DNA of 53,424 nucleotides from Zoogloeaceae bacterium (GCA_016791005.1 JAEUNY010000089.1:1-53424); one strand, 5' to 3'. Positions 1-7,925 are shown, counted from the first letter of the stretch. Made by a program: numbers and translations. The notes: generated by a model from the sequence alone, not told the origin.

Positions 1-2361
1 GGTCGTGCCGGCGGCATTGAAGACGATCTTGTTCACTCGGCTGGGGAGGGTCGGCAGGGGCCGCTCGATCCGCGCCCCGCTGGCCACATCGAAGGCCGCC
101 ACCTGCCCGCCATTGCCTCCGGCGATGAGGGTCTTGCCGTCGGGGGAAAATGCGAGGCTCCAGGCCGTGTCGCCATATGGGATAGGCGCCCGGGCCGGCT
201 CGCCAGAGGGGAGTTTGAACAGGTAGAGGGATTTGTCTTCCGCCCCGGCGGCCAGCACGGCCCCGGCGGGATCAACGGCCACCCCATACACCGACCCCTT
301 GCCCGTCGGGAGGGTGCGGAGAGCTTTGCCGGCCGGGAGATCCCACAGGGTCAAGGCCTTCCCGCTGAAGGCCGCCCAGCGGCCATCCGGGGTCAGCGCA
401 ATGCGCCAGCTGTATGGCTCCTTAACCTGGCTCGGCACCGCCGTGACCGCGCCGGACGCCAGATCCCAGAATCGGACCCCCTCCCGCCCGGCCACGGCGA
501 GGGTCTTGCCATCGGGGGTATAGGCGATGGAAAAGGCCCCGAGGATGCCGGACGAGCGTCGCTCAGGCCCGCCACCGAGATCCCGCAGGGTGATCCCATA
601 ATCATCCGCCACGGCGAGGGTCCGTCCATCCGGGCTGAAGGCCACGTCATTCAACCATTCCGCCGTGCTCACACGATCCCCAAGGGGGTGAAGCCCCTCT
701 TCGCTCCGGTAAAGCCGGACCGTGCCGTCCTCGTGGCCCGTGACCAGGGTACCCAGATCCGGTGAGATGGCCGCCGCGCTGATCGTCCCGAGGGCCATCG
801 TCCGCTCTTCGGGTTTGAGATCCGGCAGGCCGTAGGCGCGCATCTGGCCATCGGACCAGACCGTGACCAGCCGGTCCTTCGCCTCGGAAAAGGCGACCGC
901 CATGATGTAGCCGGCGCCTCGCACCGGTTGGCCCAGCCATTGCCGGGTCGCGAGGTCCGCCACCCGCAGTTCACCGCCCCTGCTCGTCACCGCCAGCAGC
1001 CCGCCATCGCGGCTGAAGGCCATCACGTCCGCCCGGCTAGTGCTGGGTATTGCCTCCCCCTTCGGCGTTCGTGTTGCGTAATCGAAGAACACCAGGCCCT
1101 TGTCGTCGAGGTCGGCAACGACCGTCGCGCCATCCGGGCTGATCGCCGCCCCGTTGGGCAAAGCGAGTTCCACGAAGGGCGGCGGAACGGCCTGGTCCGC
1201 CGCCGGATCCATCACCATCACGCCGGTACTGGCCACCATCACTTCCTTCCCCGCAGGATGGAAGGCGAGCCCGACGATGGTGGCGCCAAACTGGCTTCGC
1301 ACGAACTGCGGAGTGCCCTGCCCGGTTTCCGCGAAGCGCAGCGAGCCATCCAGCCCGCCGCTGGCGAGCAGCTTTTCATCCGGGCTGAAGGCCAGCATTC
1401 GAATCTCGTCCTCGGCTTTCTTCTTGGCGGCGAAGAGGGGCTGGGCGGTCACCGCCCGCCCGTCGGCCGCCCACAACCGCTCGGTGCCATCAGCGCCCCC
1501 GGAGGCGATAAACCGGCCCCCCGGACTGACCGCCAGGGCCGTCACCCGGCGCTCGTGGGCGGCGAGGATTGCCGTCAGACCGGGGGCGGACTGGAGGATC
1601 TGCAGCATCGCCCCTTTGGCCTCGGCGGTCGGCGCCACGTGGTGGGATTCCACCGCCAGGAGCAAGGCGCGGTCGAGCCGGGTGGGCGCTTCCGCCAGGG
1701 CCTCGGTGGCGAGTTGGCGGGAGAATGCAATCCGCTGGCGCTCCTCCGCGATGCCCCGTTGGTGGTTGGCGTAGAAGGCCAGCCCCCCGAGGGCGGCGGC
1801 CACCATCAGGGACGCGGCGCTCCAGATCGTGCGGGCACGCAACTGCCGCTCGTAATCCCGCCGCCGCAGTTGATCGAACTCCAGCCGCAGCATGCCGGCG
1901 AGGAGTTTGAGCAGGGCATTGCTTTTCCCGTCCGCCACGGGCCGTGCGTCCGCCGCGATGGGTTCTGCCACCGCCTCGAGGAGGGCCGGCGGAAAACAGT
2001 CGCCGGACTTGGGCTCCCCGTCGACGATGAAGGCGAACACCCGGTCGGCCCGCCCCAGCTTGCAGAACTGGCGGATCTCCTCATTCACCCAGCGGGAATT
2101 CACCGTCTGGGGCGAGCAGATCACCACCAGGCAGCGGGATTGGCTCAGGGCACCTAGCAACTGGGCGCTGAGGTCCGCCGCGCTGCCCAGCTCGTCCCGA
2201 TCGCGGAACACCGGGAAAGCCCGCTGCGGCACCTCCCCCGCCACCAGGGCGCGGGGAATCCGATAGGTCTCGATGCGCCGGTGCAGCCACTCCGCCCACT
2301 TGCGGTCCGCGTGGCTGTAGCTGATGAAAGCCCAATATTTAGGGGGTGGCGCCGGGTCCAT
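1..2361 (-). CDS. TIR - transmembrane - WD40 repeat protein (C-terminus beyond window)
   Basis: This is an open reading frame of 787 codons without a stop. It begins at an ATG at 2361 and runs off the left edge, so the protein is incomplete. Residues about 8-140 form a TIR domain: it opens with YWAFISYSHADRKWAEWL and carries RDRDELG and SRWVNEEI. Glu95, four residues after Trp91, sits where TIR NADases keep the catalytic glutamate. A single hydrophobic segment follows at about 179-198, then a basic/coiled stretch, then many WD40-type blades with repeated FSPDGK(T/L)LA and LWD/FWDLASG signatures from about residue 255 to the edge. By family knowledge, bacterial TIR domains cleave NAD+ or make signalling nucleotides, and WD40 propellers sense or scaffold. 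A role in anti-phage or stress signalling is inference. No good Shine-Dalgarno precedes the start. It diverges from scpB. Confidence 0.88.
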   Translation of the reverse strand, partial: MDPAPPPKYWAFISYSHADRKWAEWLHRRIETYRIPRALVAGEVPQRAFPVFRDRDELGSAADLSAQLLGALSQSRCLVVICSPQTVNSRWVNEEIRQFCKLGRADRVFAFIVDGEPKSGDCFPPALLEAVAEPIAADARPVADGKSNALLKLLAGMLRLEFDQLRRRDYERQLRARTIWSAASLMVAAALGGLAFYANHQRGIAEERQRIAFSRQLATEALAEAPTRLDRALLLAVESHHVAPTAEAKGAMLQILQSAPGLTAILAAHERRVTALAVSPGGRFIASGGADGTERLWAADGRAVTAQPLFAAKKKAEDEIRMLAFSPDEKLLASGGLDGSLRFAETGQGTPQFVRSQFGATIVGLAFHPAGKEVMVASTGVMVMDPAADQAVPPPFVELALPNGAAISPDGATVVADLDDKGLVFFDYATRTPKGEAIPSTSRADVMAFSRDGGLLAVTSRGGELRVADLATRQWLGQPVRGAGYIMAVAFSEAKDRLVTVWSDGQMRAYGLPDLKPEERTMALGTISAAAISPDLGTLVTGHEDGTVRLYRSEEGLHPLGDRVSTAEWLNDVAFSPDGRTLAVADDYGITLRDLGGGPERRSSGILGAFSIAYTPDGKTLAVAGREGVRFWDLASGAVTAVPSQVKEPYSWRIALTPDGRWAAFSGKALTLWDLPAGKALRTLPTGKGSVYGVAVDPAGAVLAAGAEDKSLYLFKLPSGEPARAPIPYGDTAWSLAFSPDGKTLIAGGNGGQVAAFDVASGARIERPLPTLPSRVNKIVFNAAGTT

Positions 2362-2425
2362 ACGATCAGCATACGAAGGAAGCCCCGGCGCGGCAAGACG
2401 CCTTCCGTGCGGCACTTTCCCCCGG

Positions 2426-2463
2426 CGATTGTGGTTGGCCACAATCGAAATTTCCACAATCGA
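2426..2463. promoter_or_regulatory. Inverted plus direct repeat cluster, operator-like
   Basis: The spacer between the divergent TIR-WD40 and scpB genes contains a 9-bp inverted repeat, CGATTGTGG (2426-2434), 4-nt spacer, CCACAATCG (2439-2447). A third copy of the right arm, CCACAATCGA, lies at 2454-2463, repeating the one at 2439-2448 with 15-bp periodicity. The cluster is about 75 bp from the scpB start and about 65 bp from the TIR start. Regulator binding is inferred; no factor is recognised. Confidence 0.45.
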
Positions 2464-2535
2464 TACTTCCCCGGCACGGCCCTAAGCTGGTCTCCATCAC
2501 ACCCGAACCCCCATCACTCCCGGAGACTTGCAACC

Positions 2536-3315
2536 ATGGACTTCATCCGCACCACCATCGACGGCCCCGTCGGCACCATCACCCTCAACAATCCCCGCAA
2601 GCTCAACGCCCTCTGCGGGCACCTGGTGGGAGAAATCATCCAGGCCCTCCACGATTTCGAAAAGGCGGGCCTGCGGGTCGCCATCCTGCGCGCCATGCCG
2701 GGAGTCAAGGTCTGGTCGGCCGGCCATGACGTCTCCGAGCTGCCCGAGGGCGGCCGTGACCCCCTGGGCTGGGACGACCCCCTGCGGGAACTCGTCCGCG
2801 CCATCGAAACCTTCCCCGCCCCGGTCATCGCCCTCATCGAAGGCGGCGTGTGGGGCGGCGCAGTCGAAACGGTGCTGGCCTGCGACATCGTCCTCGCCAC
2901 CCCCGAGGCCACCTTCGCCGTCACCCCGGCCAAGCTCGGCGTGCCCTACAACATCAGCGGGATGATGACCTTCATGAGCGCCGGCAGCGCCCGGATCGTC
3001 AAGGAACTCGCCTTCACCGCGCGCCCCATCCGCGCGGAGCGGGCCGAGCGGGTCGGGATGGTCAATCACGTCGTCCCCGCCGAGGAGCTGGAAGCCTTCA
3101 CCGCCGACATCGCCCAAACCATCGCCCAGAACTCGCCGCTGAGCATCCGCTCCATGAAGGAATGCCTGCGCGTCCTGAGCGGCGCCAAGCCCGTCAGCCC
3201 CCGGGGATTCGAACGCTTCCAGGGCCTGCGCCGCATGGTCTACGACAGCGAGGACTACGCCGAAGGCATCCGCGCCTTCAAGGAAAAGCGCAAGCCGGTT
3301 TTTGTTGGCGGCTGA
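2536..3315 (+). CDS. scpB: Methylmalonyl-CoA decarboxylase (crotonase superfamily)
   Basis: A 259-residue enoyl-CoA hydratase/isomerase-fold protein, colinear with E. coli ScpB/YgfG as I recall it. Diagnostic stretches are SAGHDVSELPEGGRDPL, GGVWGGAVE, LGVPYNISG and the C-terminal MVYDSEDYAEGIRAF, all more ScpB-like than general crotonases. ScpB decarboxylates methylmalonyl-CoA to propionyl-CoA in the cytoplasm. The ATG at 2536 was chosen over the in-frame extension to 2281 because homology begins there and GGAG lies 10 nt upstream. No methylmalonyl-CoA mutase, epimerase or CoA-transferase gene is nearby, so its pathway partners must be elsewhere or its substrate may differ. It is flanked by accessory genes. 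Confidence 0.85.
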   Translation: MDFIRTTIDGPVGTITLNNPRKLNALCGHLVGEIIQALHDFEKAGLRVAILRAMPGVKVWSAGHDVSELPEGGRDPLGWDDPLRELVRAIETFPAPVIALIEGGVWGGAVETVLACDIVLATPEATFAVTPAKLGVPYNISGMMTFMSAGSARIVKELAFTARPIRAERAERVGMVNHVVPAEELEAFTADIAQTIAQNSPLSIRSMKECLRVLSGAKPVSPRGFERFQGLRRMVYDSEDYAEGIRAFKEKRKPVFVGG

Positions 3316-3798
3316 ACCGCGCCAGAAAGCTCCCCGCTTGCATCGCTAAGGCGCACGGCCGACCTTACGCGTCGGCCGTGCGCCGTTGGGCTGGACAGTG
3401 CCAAATGGTCGGACCGACATCTAGCCGGCTCCGGTCCTCAGTCCAACGGAACCCGCACCATCCGCCCCTTCACGTCCAAAGTCCGCATGGTGCTAGGCAT
3501 TCCGACCGCCTCTCGCCGCGGGCGCAGGCCGCCGACTATCCGACTGGGCATCGGAAGCGATTTCCCCCGCTTTGAAGCATTACCAGCTGCCAGTACTCGT
3601 CCTGGCGTGTATGCTCTGCGCATCACCGTGTCACTGCCGGAATTTCTGTTTTGTTATTTCCGCAGAACACCGTGGCGCTGCGCCAGAAGATGCTTGATTA
3701 CAACAACTTACCAGCGATCAGCGGCAAGATATCATTCGTCTTCCGCATTGTTATGCGGCAGCATTGCGCCCTAAAGCAGAGCCACCGGAAAGGCGTTC
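3316..3798. other. Gene-free stretch between scpB and the cassette gene
   Basis: I see no credible protein in these 483 bases. The first part holds a strong hairpin (3350-3384). The middle is ordinary GC-rich DNA with only short unsupported ORFs. The end is AT-richer and contains the probable left boundary of the integron cassette, a GTTATGC core-like site at 3750-3756, and a segment (3757-3780) resembling the attI1 region of class 1 integrons. Confidence 0.6.
3350..3384. terminator. Long perfect hairpin downstream of scpB
   Basis: Perfect 14-bp inverted repeat GGCGCACGGCCGAC / GTCGGCCGTGCGCC with a 7-nt loop, 34 nt after the scpB stop. It is stable enough to end transcription or protect the 3' end. 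No U-tract follows, so intrinsic termination is uncertain and it could instead be a dispersed palindromic repeat. Confidence 0.45.
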
Positions 3799-4284
3799 AT
3801 GGCGACCGATCAAACACAAGCCCAACTTGCCGAGTACTACAAACTCAATGTCAGTCAGCTGCGCTGGAGCTTCGGGTCAAGCTTGGCGGCTCTGTTCGCT
3901 GGCTTAGCAGCGTTGCTTGCCGGCGTCGGACTTGTGCTTGGCGGCAACTCAGGCCTGGCAAGTCAACTCGTCGTGCTCGGCGGCGTCCTAACTGAATTCA
4001 TTGGCGCTGGGTTCTTTCTGCTCTACAGCCGCAACGTGAAACAGCTCAACGTCTTCTACGACAAGCTAATCAAGCATCAGGACACTTTGTATGCCATGAG
4101 CTTGGCCAATCACATCCCAGAGCCAGAACGATCCGAAGCACTCCAAGCAGTGATTGGCAACCTGCTTTCGCGTGGTGAGCCGCCATTCCCGCCCGAGGTT
4201 CTCAAGGCATTTGCCCCGCAACGGGCCGGTGGCTAACAATTCATTCAAGCCGAAGCCGCTTCGCGGCTCGGCTTAGTTCAGGCG
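3751..4284 (+). mobile_element. Orphan integron gene cassette (one gene plus attC)
   Basis: A 534-bp unit with cassette architecture: a core-like site GTTATGC at 3750-3756 on the left, one ORF on the same strand starting 48 bp in, the ORF stop codon embedded in the 5' core of an attC site, and a second core site GTTGGCC at 4284-4290 on the right. Recombination would fall between the G and TT of each core. The gene is less GC-rich than its neighbours. No integrase and no second attC occur in the window, so this is an isolated cassette inserted between scpB and rpoH. The left boundary is less certain than the right. Confidence 0.65.
3799..4236 (+). CDS. Small two-helix membrane protein, TRADD-N-associated membrane domain-like
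   Basis: A 145-residue protein. The N-terminal 30 residues are polar (AEYYKLNVSQLRWSF). Two hydrophobic segments follow at about 30-49 and 54-75, separated by only about five residues and so forming a hairpin. A cytoplasmic tail starts with YSRNVKQLNVFYDKL. This layout and the motifs WSF, GGVLTEFIGAGFFLLYSR and a following (D)FYDKL match my memory of the cyanobacterial TRADD-N-associated two-TM domain family; this is recognition by pattern, not by search. Those domains are discussed in the context of bacterial conflict or death-signalling systems. The function here is unknown. Its TAA stop lies inside the attC core, typical of a cassette gene. It has no cassette promoter of its own that I can see. 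Confidence 0.72.
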   Translation: MATDQTQAQLAEYYKLNVSQLRWSFGSSLAALFAGLAALLAGVGLVLGGNSGLASQLVVLGGVLTEFIGAGFFLLYSRNVKQLNVFYDKLIKHQDTLYAMSLANHIPEPERSEALQAVIGNLLSRGEPPFPPEVLKAFAPQRAGG

Positions 4285-4290
4285 TTGGCC
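4231..4290 (+). repeat. attC recombination site (59-base element)
   Basis: Sixty bases with the attC plan. The R'' core is GGCTAAC (4231-4237) and the R' core is GTTGGCC (4284-4290), complementary at six of seven positions. The inner arms AAGCCG(A)AGCCGC and GCGGCTCGGCTT pair around a TTC loop with one extrahelical base. The unpaired spacers at each end are as in class 1 cassettes. The cassette gene stop codon lies at 4234-4236 inside R''. The R'' core deviates at one base from the RYYYAAC consensus. Confidence 0.82.
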
Positions 4291-4472
4291 GATTCAAATC
4301 TCCAGTCGCCGCCCCTTCCGATCGCACGTCAGACTTGCCTGAGCAGGCGATATTTGGCGGCCGGGCCCAGCGTCAGAAGCCCATGGATTCAGGTTTTATT
4401 TCCCGCCGTGAGCCAGTGGCTGATCCCTCCACCGCCCACAACCACCGGAATACTGGGGAACCAACCCCGCTA

Positions 4473-4499
4473 TTAGCACTCTTACCGCCCGAGTGCTAA
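4473..4499 (+). promoter_or_regulatory. CIRCE element (HrcA operator) upstream of rpoH
   Basis: A perfect CIRCE inverted repeat: TTAGCACTC, nine bases, GAGTGCTAA. It ends 25 nt before the rpoH ATG. CIRCE is the operator of the heat-shock repressor HrcA and normally precedes groESL or dnaK operons. Here it points to HrcA repression of rpoH itself. It lies in the leader or the core promoter; I could not assign -35/-10 boxes with confidence. Confidence 0.95.
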
Positions 4500-4524
4500 A
4501 ATATGCCCAGGAGGAAGAACACAG

Positions 4525-5376
4525 ATGACCCAAGCCCTTGCGTTCCCGGTGCCGTCGGCCTTAGGCAGCATTGACCAGTACATTCAGGCGGTCAATCGGA
4601 TGCCCATGCTGAGCGAGGTCGAGGAATCGGATTTGGCTCAGCGCTTTCATGACGAAGGCGATCTGGAGGCGGCGCGTAAGCTCGTCATGTCCCACCTGCG
4701 GGTGGTGGTGGCGATTGCCCGCGGCTATTTGGGCTATGGCCTGCCCCATGCGGACCTGATCCAGGAAGGCAACATCGGCCTCATGAAGGCGGTGAAGCGT
4801 TTCGACCCGTCCAGGGGCGTGCGGCTGGTGTCCTTCGCCATTCACTGGATCAAGGCGGAGATCCATGAGTTCATCCTGAAGAACTGGCGTCTGGTGAAGG
4901 TGGCCACCACCAAGGCCCAGCGCAAGTTGTTCTTCAACCTGCGCAGCCTGAAGTCCGACAGCCACGCCCTGCATCCGGACGAAGTCCAGGCGGTGGCGGA
5001 AAAGCTGGGCGTGCGGGCTGAGGATGTGGTGGAGATGGAAACCCGCATGGTGGGCCAGGATGTGCCCCTGGAAGGCAGCGGGGATGACGACGATGCCTTC
5101 GCGCCGATCGCCTACCTGCCCGACCCCCATGCTGAGCCGCTGCAGGTGATCGAGCAGAAGCAGCGGGCGCGCCTGCAGGACGAGGGCTTGCGCCATGCGC
5201 TGGCGAATCTGGACGACCGCAGCCGCAACATCGTTCAGCGCCGCTGGCTGGTGGAGGGGGAAGCAGCGACCCTCCACGAACTCGCCGCGGAATATGGCGT
5301 GTCCGCCGAGCGGATCCGCCAGATCGAGGCGAAGGCCATGCAGAAGATGAAGGGCTTTCTGGCCGCGGCGGTCTGA
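4525..5376 (+). CDS. rpoH: RNA polymerase heat-shock sigma factor sigma-32
   Basis: A 283-residue group 3-type sigma-70 family protein. The N-terminal region 1.2/2.1 is followed by region 2 ([20 protein letters not shown], about 78-97, then [14 protein letters not shown]). The RpoH box QRKLFFNLR at 132-140 separates it from RpoD and RpoS. The C-terminal region 4.2 helix-turn-helix is [19 protein letters not shown] near 254-273. It directs core polymerase to chaperone and protease promoters. The start is supported by AGGAGGA at 4509-4515, nine bases upstream. A CIRCE element precedes it and a strong terminator follows, so it is probably monocistronic. It converges with the SCO gene. Confidence 0.97.
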   Translation: MTQALAFPVPSALGSIDQYIQAVNRMPMLSEVEESDLAQRFHDEGDLEAARKLVMSHLRVVVAIARGYLGYGLPHADLIQEGNIGLMKAVKRFDPSRGVRLVSFAIHWIKAEIHEFILKNWRLVKVATTKAQRKLFFNLRSLKSDSHALHPDEVQAVAEKLGVRAEDVVEMETRMVGQDVPLEGSGDDDDAFAPIAYLPDPHAEPLQVIEQKQRARLQDEGLRHALANLDDRSRNIVQRRWLVEGEAATLHELAAEYGVSAERIRQIEAKAMQKMKGFLAAAV

Positions 5377-5395
5377 CAGCCCCGCCGGTCAAACT

Positions 5396-5425
5396 AAAAA
5401 GGCACCTTGCGAGGTGCCTTTTTTG
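5396..5425. terminator. Bidirectional terminator between rpoH and SCO gene
   Basis: Stem GGCACCT / AGGTGCC with a TGCG loop, flanked by AAAAA on the left and TTTTTT on the right. It can terminate both rpoH (plus) and the SCO gene (minus), which converge here. Confidence 0.92.
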
Positions 5426-5431
5426 TTGCCG

Positions 5432-6016
5432 TCAGTGCCCGGCGAGGAGCTGGCGGATATCGGCGGCGATCACGTCGGCCGTCTCGCCATGCTTGACGTA
5501 GAGGCGCAAGCGGCCCTGGGGGTCAAACACATAGGTCCCCGCCGAGTGATCGACGGTGTAATTGCCCCCCGCCACATCGCCCTGCTTCTTGAAGAAGACC
5601 TTGAAATCCCGCGCGACGGCGGCGGTGGTGGCGAGATCGGCGGAGAGACCGAGGAAGCCCGGATGGAACGCCGGCACATACTGCTTGAGCAGCTCCGGCG
5701 TATCCCGTTCGGGATCGACGGTGACGAAGATCACCTGGACCCGATCTCCCTCGGGGCCGAGCTGGCGAACCACTTCGGCCATGGTTGCCAGGGTCGTGGG
5801 GCAGACGTCGGGGCAATGGGTGTAGCCGAAGAAGACGGTGACCACCTTGCCTTTGAAATCGCCGAGATGCCGCACCTGCCCGCTCGGGTCGTTCAGGGCG
5901 AAATCCTTGGCGTAGTCCGCGCCGGTGATATCCGTGCTGCGAAACTGCGGGCGCTCCGGCGCCGAGCAGCCGGCCAGCAGCCCGAGCACCAGGGCCATCA
6001 GGACGAGCCTTCTCAT
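5432..6016 (-). CDS. SCO1/SenC-family copper chaperone lipoprotein
   Basis: A 194-residue protein with a lipoprotein signal peptide: hydrophobic stretch, then lipobox LAGC with Cys17. The thioredoxin-like SCO domain follows. It keeps the copper-binding motif THCPDVCP (Cys68, Cys72) and the distal ligand His157 in VDHSAGTYVFDP. SCO proteins mature the CuA site of cytochrome c oxidase subunit II outside the inner membrane. The ATG at 6016 was chosen because the signal peptide starts there; an in-frame extension to 6205 would overlap ctaB and lacks homology. It is the last gene of the minus-strand oxidase cluster, 13 nt after ctaB, and ends at the shared terminator. Confidence 0.93.
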   Translation of the reverse strand: MRRLVLMALVLGLLAGCSAPERPQFRSTDITGADYAKDFALNDPSGQVRHLGDFKGKVVTVFFGYTHCPDVCPTTLATMAEVVRQLGPEGDRVQVIFVTVDPERDTPELLKQYVPAFHPGFLGLSADLATTAAVARDFKVFFKKQGDVAGGNYTVDHSAGTYVFDPQGRLRLYVKHGETADVIAADIRQLLAGH

Positions 6017-6029
6017 GGTTGCGGCCAAA

Positions 6030-6929
6030 TCAGAACGGCAGGTAGTGATCCACCAGCAGCGCGGCGAAGAGTGCCGAGAGGTAGATGATCGAATAGCGGA
6101 AGGTCCGCCGCGCCAGCCCGTCGCTGTAATCGACATAAAGCTGCCAGGCGTAGTGGAGGAAGCCCAGGCCCAGGCCCACCGCGGCCGCCAGGTAGAACGG
6201 GCCACTCATCTTGGTGGCGAAGGGCAAAAGGGTGACGCCGAACAGGATGCAGGTGTAGAGCAGCACCGACAGGCGGGTGAATTCCGAACCATGGGTCACC
6301 GGCAGCATCGGGAGGCCGGCACGGGCGTAGTCCTGGGTCCGGTACAGGGCCAGGGCCCAGAAGTGCGGGGGCGTCCAGGCGAAGATGATGAGGAAGAGAA
6401 GCAGCGCGTCGGCACTCACTCCCCCGGTCACCGCGGCCCAGCCCAGGACAGGGGGCATGGCTCCCGAGGCTCCGCCAATGACGATGTTCTGGGGTGTGCG
6501 GGGCTTCAGGAAGAGGGTGTAGATGACCGCGTAACCCACGAAGGTGGCCAGGGTCAGGAGCATGGTAAGGGCGTTGACCGCGAGGCCCAGCACCAGCAGA
6601 CCGGCGCCACCCAGCAGCGCGGCGAAGACCAGGGTCTCCCGCGCGGTGAGCTCGCCCAAAGGCAGCGGACGGCCCCGGGTGCGGGCCATCTTGGCGTCCA
6701 GATGCTGCTCGATGAGGCAGTTCATGGCGGCGGCGGCGCCGGCCACGGCGGCAATGCCGACGGTCGCGAAGAACACCAGGGCCGGATCGGGCAAGCCCTC
6801 GGGCACCGCGAGGAACATGCCGATGATCGCGCAGAACACGATGAGGCTGTTCACCCGCGGCTTGGTCATCACGTAGAAGGCCCGCGCCCGCCGGGCGAGG
6901 GGATTGCGGTCAAGCGTAAGCGTTCTCAT
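6030..6929 (-). CDS. ctaB: Protoheme IX farnesyltransferase (heme O synthase)
   Basis: A 299-residue polytopic UbiA-family prenyltransferase. The signature loop [20 protein letters not shown] follows the second helix, and later [19 protein letters not shown] and [11 protein letters not shown] identify CtaB/CyoE. It transfers a farnesyl group to heme b, giving heme O for the oxidase. The start at 6929 has GGAAGGA immediately upstream and overlaps the end of ctaA by 20 nt, indicating translational coupling. A longer in-frame start at 6968 lacks support. Confidence 0.95.
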   Translation of the reverse strand: MRTLTLDRNPLARRARAFYVMTKPRVNSLIVFCAIIGMFLAVPEGLPDPALVFFATVGIAAVAGAAAAMNCLIEQHLDAKMARTRGRPLPLGELTARETLVFAALLGGAGLLVLGLAVNALTMLLTLATFVGYAVIYTLFLKPRTPQNIVIGGASGAMPPVLGWAAVTGGVSADALLLFLIIFAWTPPHFWALALYRTQDYARAGLPMLPVTHGSEFTRLSVLLYTCILFGVTLLPFATKMSGPFYLAAAVGLGLGFLHYAWQLYVDYSDGLARRTFRYSIIYLSALFAALLVDHYLPF

Positions 6930-7923
6930 GGTTCCTTCCAGTCCAGGCCGGGGCCGAGACTCTTCCAAATCGGTAGTTCAAGGTGACGAGGATGACCAGC
7001 AACAGGGCGGCGCCGCCGTTGTGGGCCACCGCCAGCGGCAGCGGCAGGCTGAAGAGCACGTTGGCCACCCCGAGCAAGGCCTGGATCGTCCACCCGGCCA
7101 TCAGCAAGGCGGCCCACTTGCCCGCCCCCGGTTGGCGGGCCAGCCGGAAGGCAAGGACGCTGAGATACGCCGCGACAACGAGGGCACCGAGCCGGTGGGT
7201 CCAGTGGATCGCAGTCAGGGCCTCCTGGCTCAGCAGCTCCCCTTCGGCAGTCATCCCAAGTTCCCGCACCACGTGGAAGGCATTGCGGTAATCGGCCTCA
7301 GGCCACCAATCGCCGTGGCAGGTCGGGAAATCGGCACAGGCCAAGGCGGCATAGTTGGTGCTGGTCCATCCGCCCAAAATGATCTGGACGGCCACCAGCA
7401 CCAAGCCCAGGCGCAGGCTCAAGGCCAGGGAGGCTCCCACTTCGAGGCGGGGAATGGACCACGCCCGCAGGGCCAGCCAGCCCAGCAAGGCCAGGGTGGT
7501 CATGCCGCCGAGGAGGTGGCCGGTCACGATCGCGGGCTTCAGCAGAAGGGTGACGGTCCACTTGCCCAGGAGGCCCTGGAAGATGACCACCCCCACCAGG
7601 GCCACTGCAACCTGCCAGGCCACGGTCGGATCCGCACGCCGACGCCACGCGAGGGCCGCAATCGCCAGGATGAGCAAGCCCAAGCTCGCCGCCAGGTAGC
7701 GATGCACCATTTCCTTCCACGCCTTGGGCAGGGAAACCGGCCCGCCCGGCATCGCCTCCTGGGCCCGGGCAATGTCATCGGCGGCATGATGCGGCGTCAG
7801 TTGGCCATAACAGCCGGGCCAGTCGGGACAACCGAGCCCGGCATCGGACAAGCGGACGTAAGCGCCCAGGACCACCACGAAGGCCGTCAGGGCGAAGGCG
7901 GCCAGTACCAGCTTGCGGTACAT
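6910..7923 (-). CDS. ctaA: Heme A synthase (COX15/CtaA family)
   Basis: A 337-residue, eight-helix membrane protein. It begins [20 protein letters not shown] and has the conserved [19 protein letters not shown] loop. Four heme-ligand-type histidines are visible in [29 protein letters not shown] and [10 protein letters not shown]. It oxidises the heme O methyl group to formyl, producing heme A for the aa3 oxidase. It starts 2 nt after the stop of the SCO-like gene and overlaps ctaB by 20 nt, so all three are one transcription unit. Confidence 0.95.
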   Translation of the reverse strand: MYRKLVLAAFALTAFVVVLGAYVRLSDAGLGCPDWPGCYGQLTPHHAADDIARAQEAMPGGPVSLPKAWKEMVHRYLAASLGLLILAIAALAWRRRADPTVAWQVAVALVGVVIFQGLLGKWTVTLLLKPAIVTGHLLGGMTTLALLGWLALRAWSIPRLEVGASLALSLRLGLVLVAVQIILGGWTSTNYAALACADFPTCHGDWWPEADYRNAFHVVRELGMTAEGELLSQEALTAIHWTHRLGALVVAAYLSVLAFRLARQPGAGKWAALLMAGWTIQALLGVANVLFSLPLPLAVAHNGGAALLLVILVTLNYRFGRVSAPAWTGRNHENAYA

Positions 7924-7925
7924 GC

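Noticed and set aside
928-2157. 409-codon plus-strand frame opposite the TIR-WD40 gene
   Set aside because: Antisense to a frame whose TIR and WD40 motifs are unmistakable. The translation has no domain.
3438-3626. 62-codon minus-strand ORF ending VRVPLD, briefly considered as an integrase C-terminus
   Set aside because: Only a few residues resemble the end of IntI, the rest does not, and the orientation does not fit an integrase preceding the cassette.
4285-4476. 63-codon ORF starting in the attC core, considered as a second cassette gene
   Set aside because: It has no second attC, no ribosome-binding site and no recognisable sequence, and it runs into the CIRCE element.
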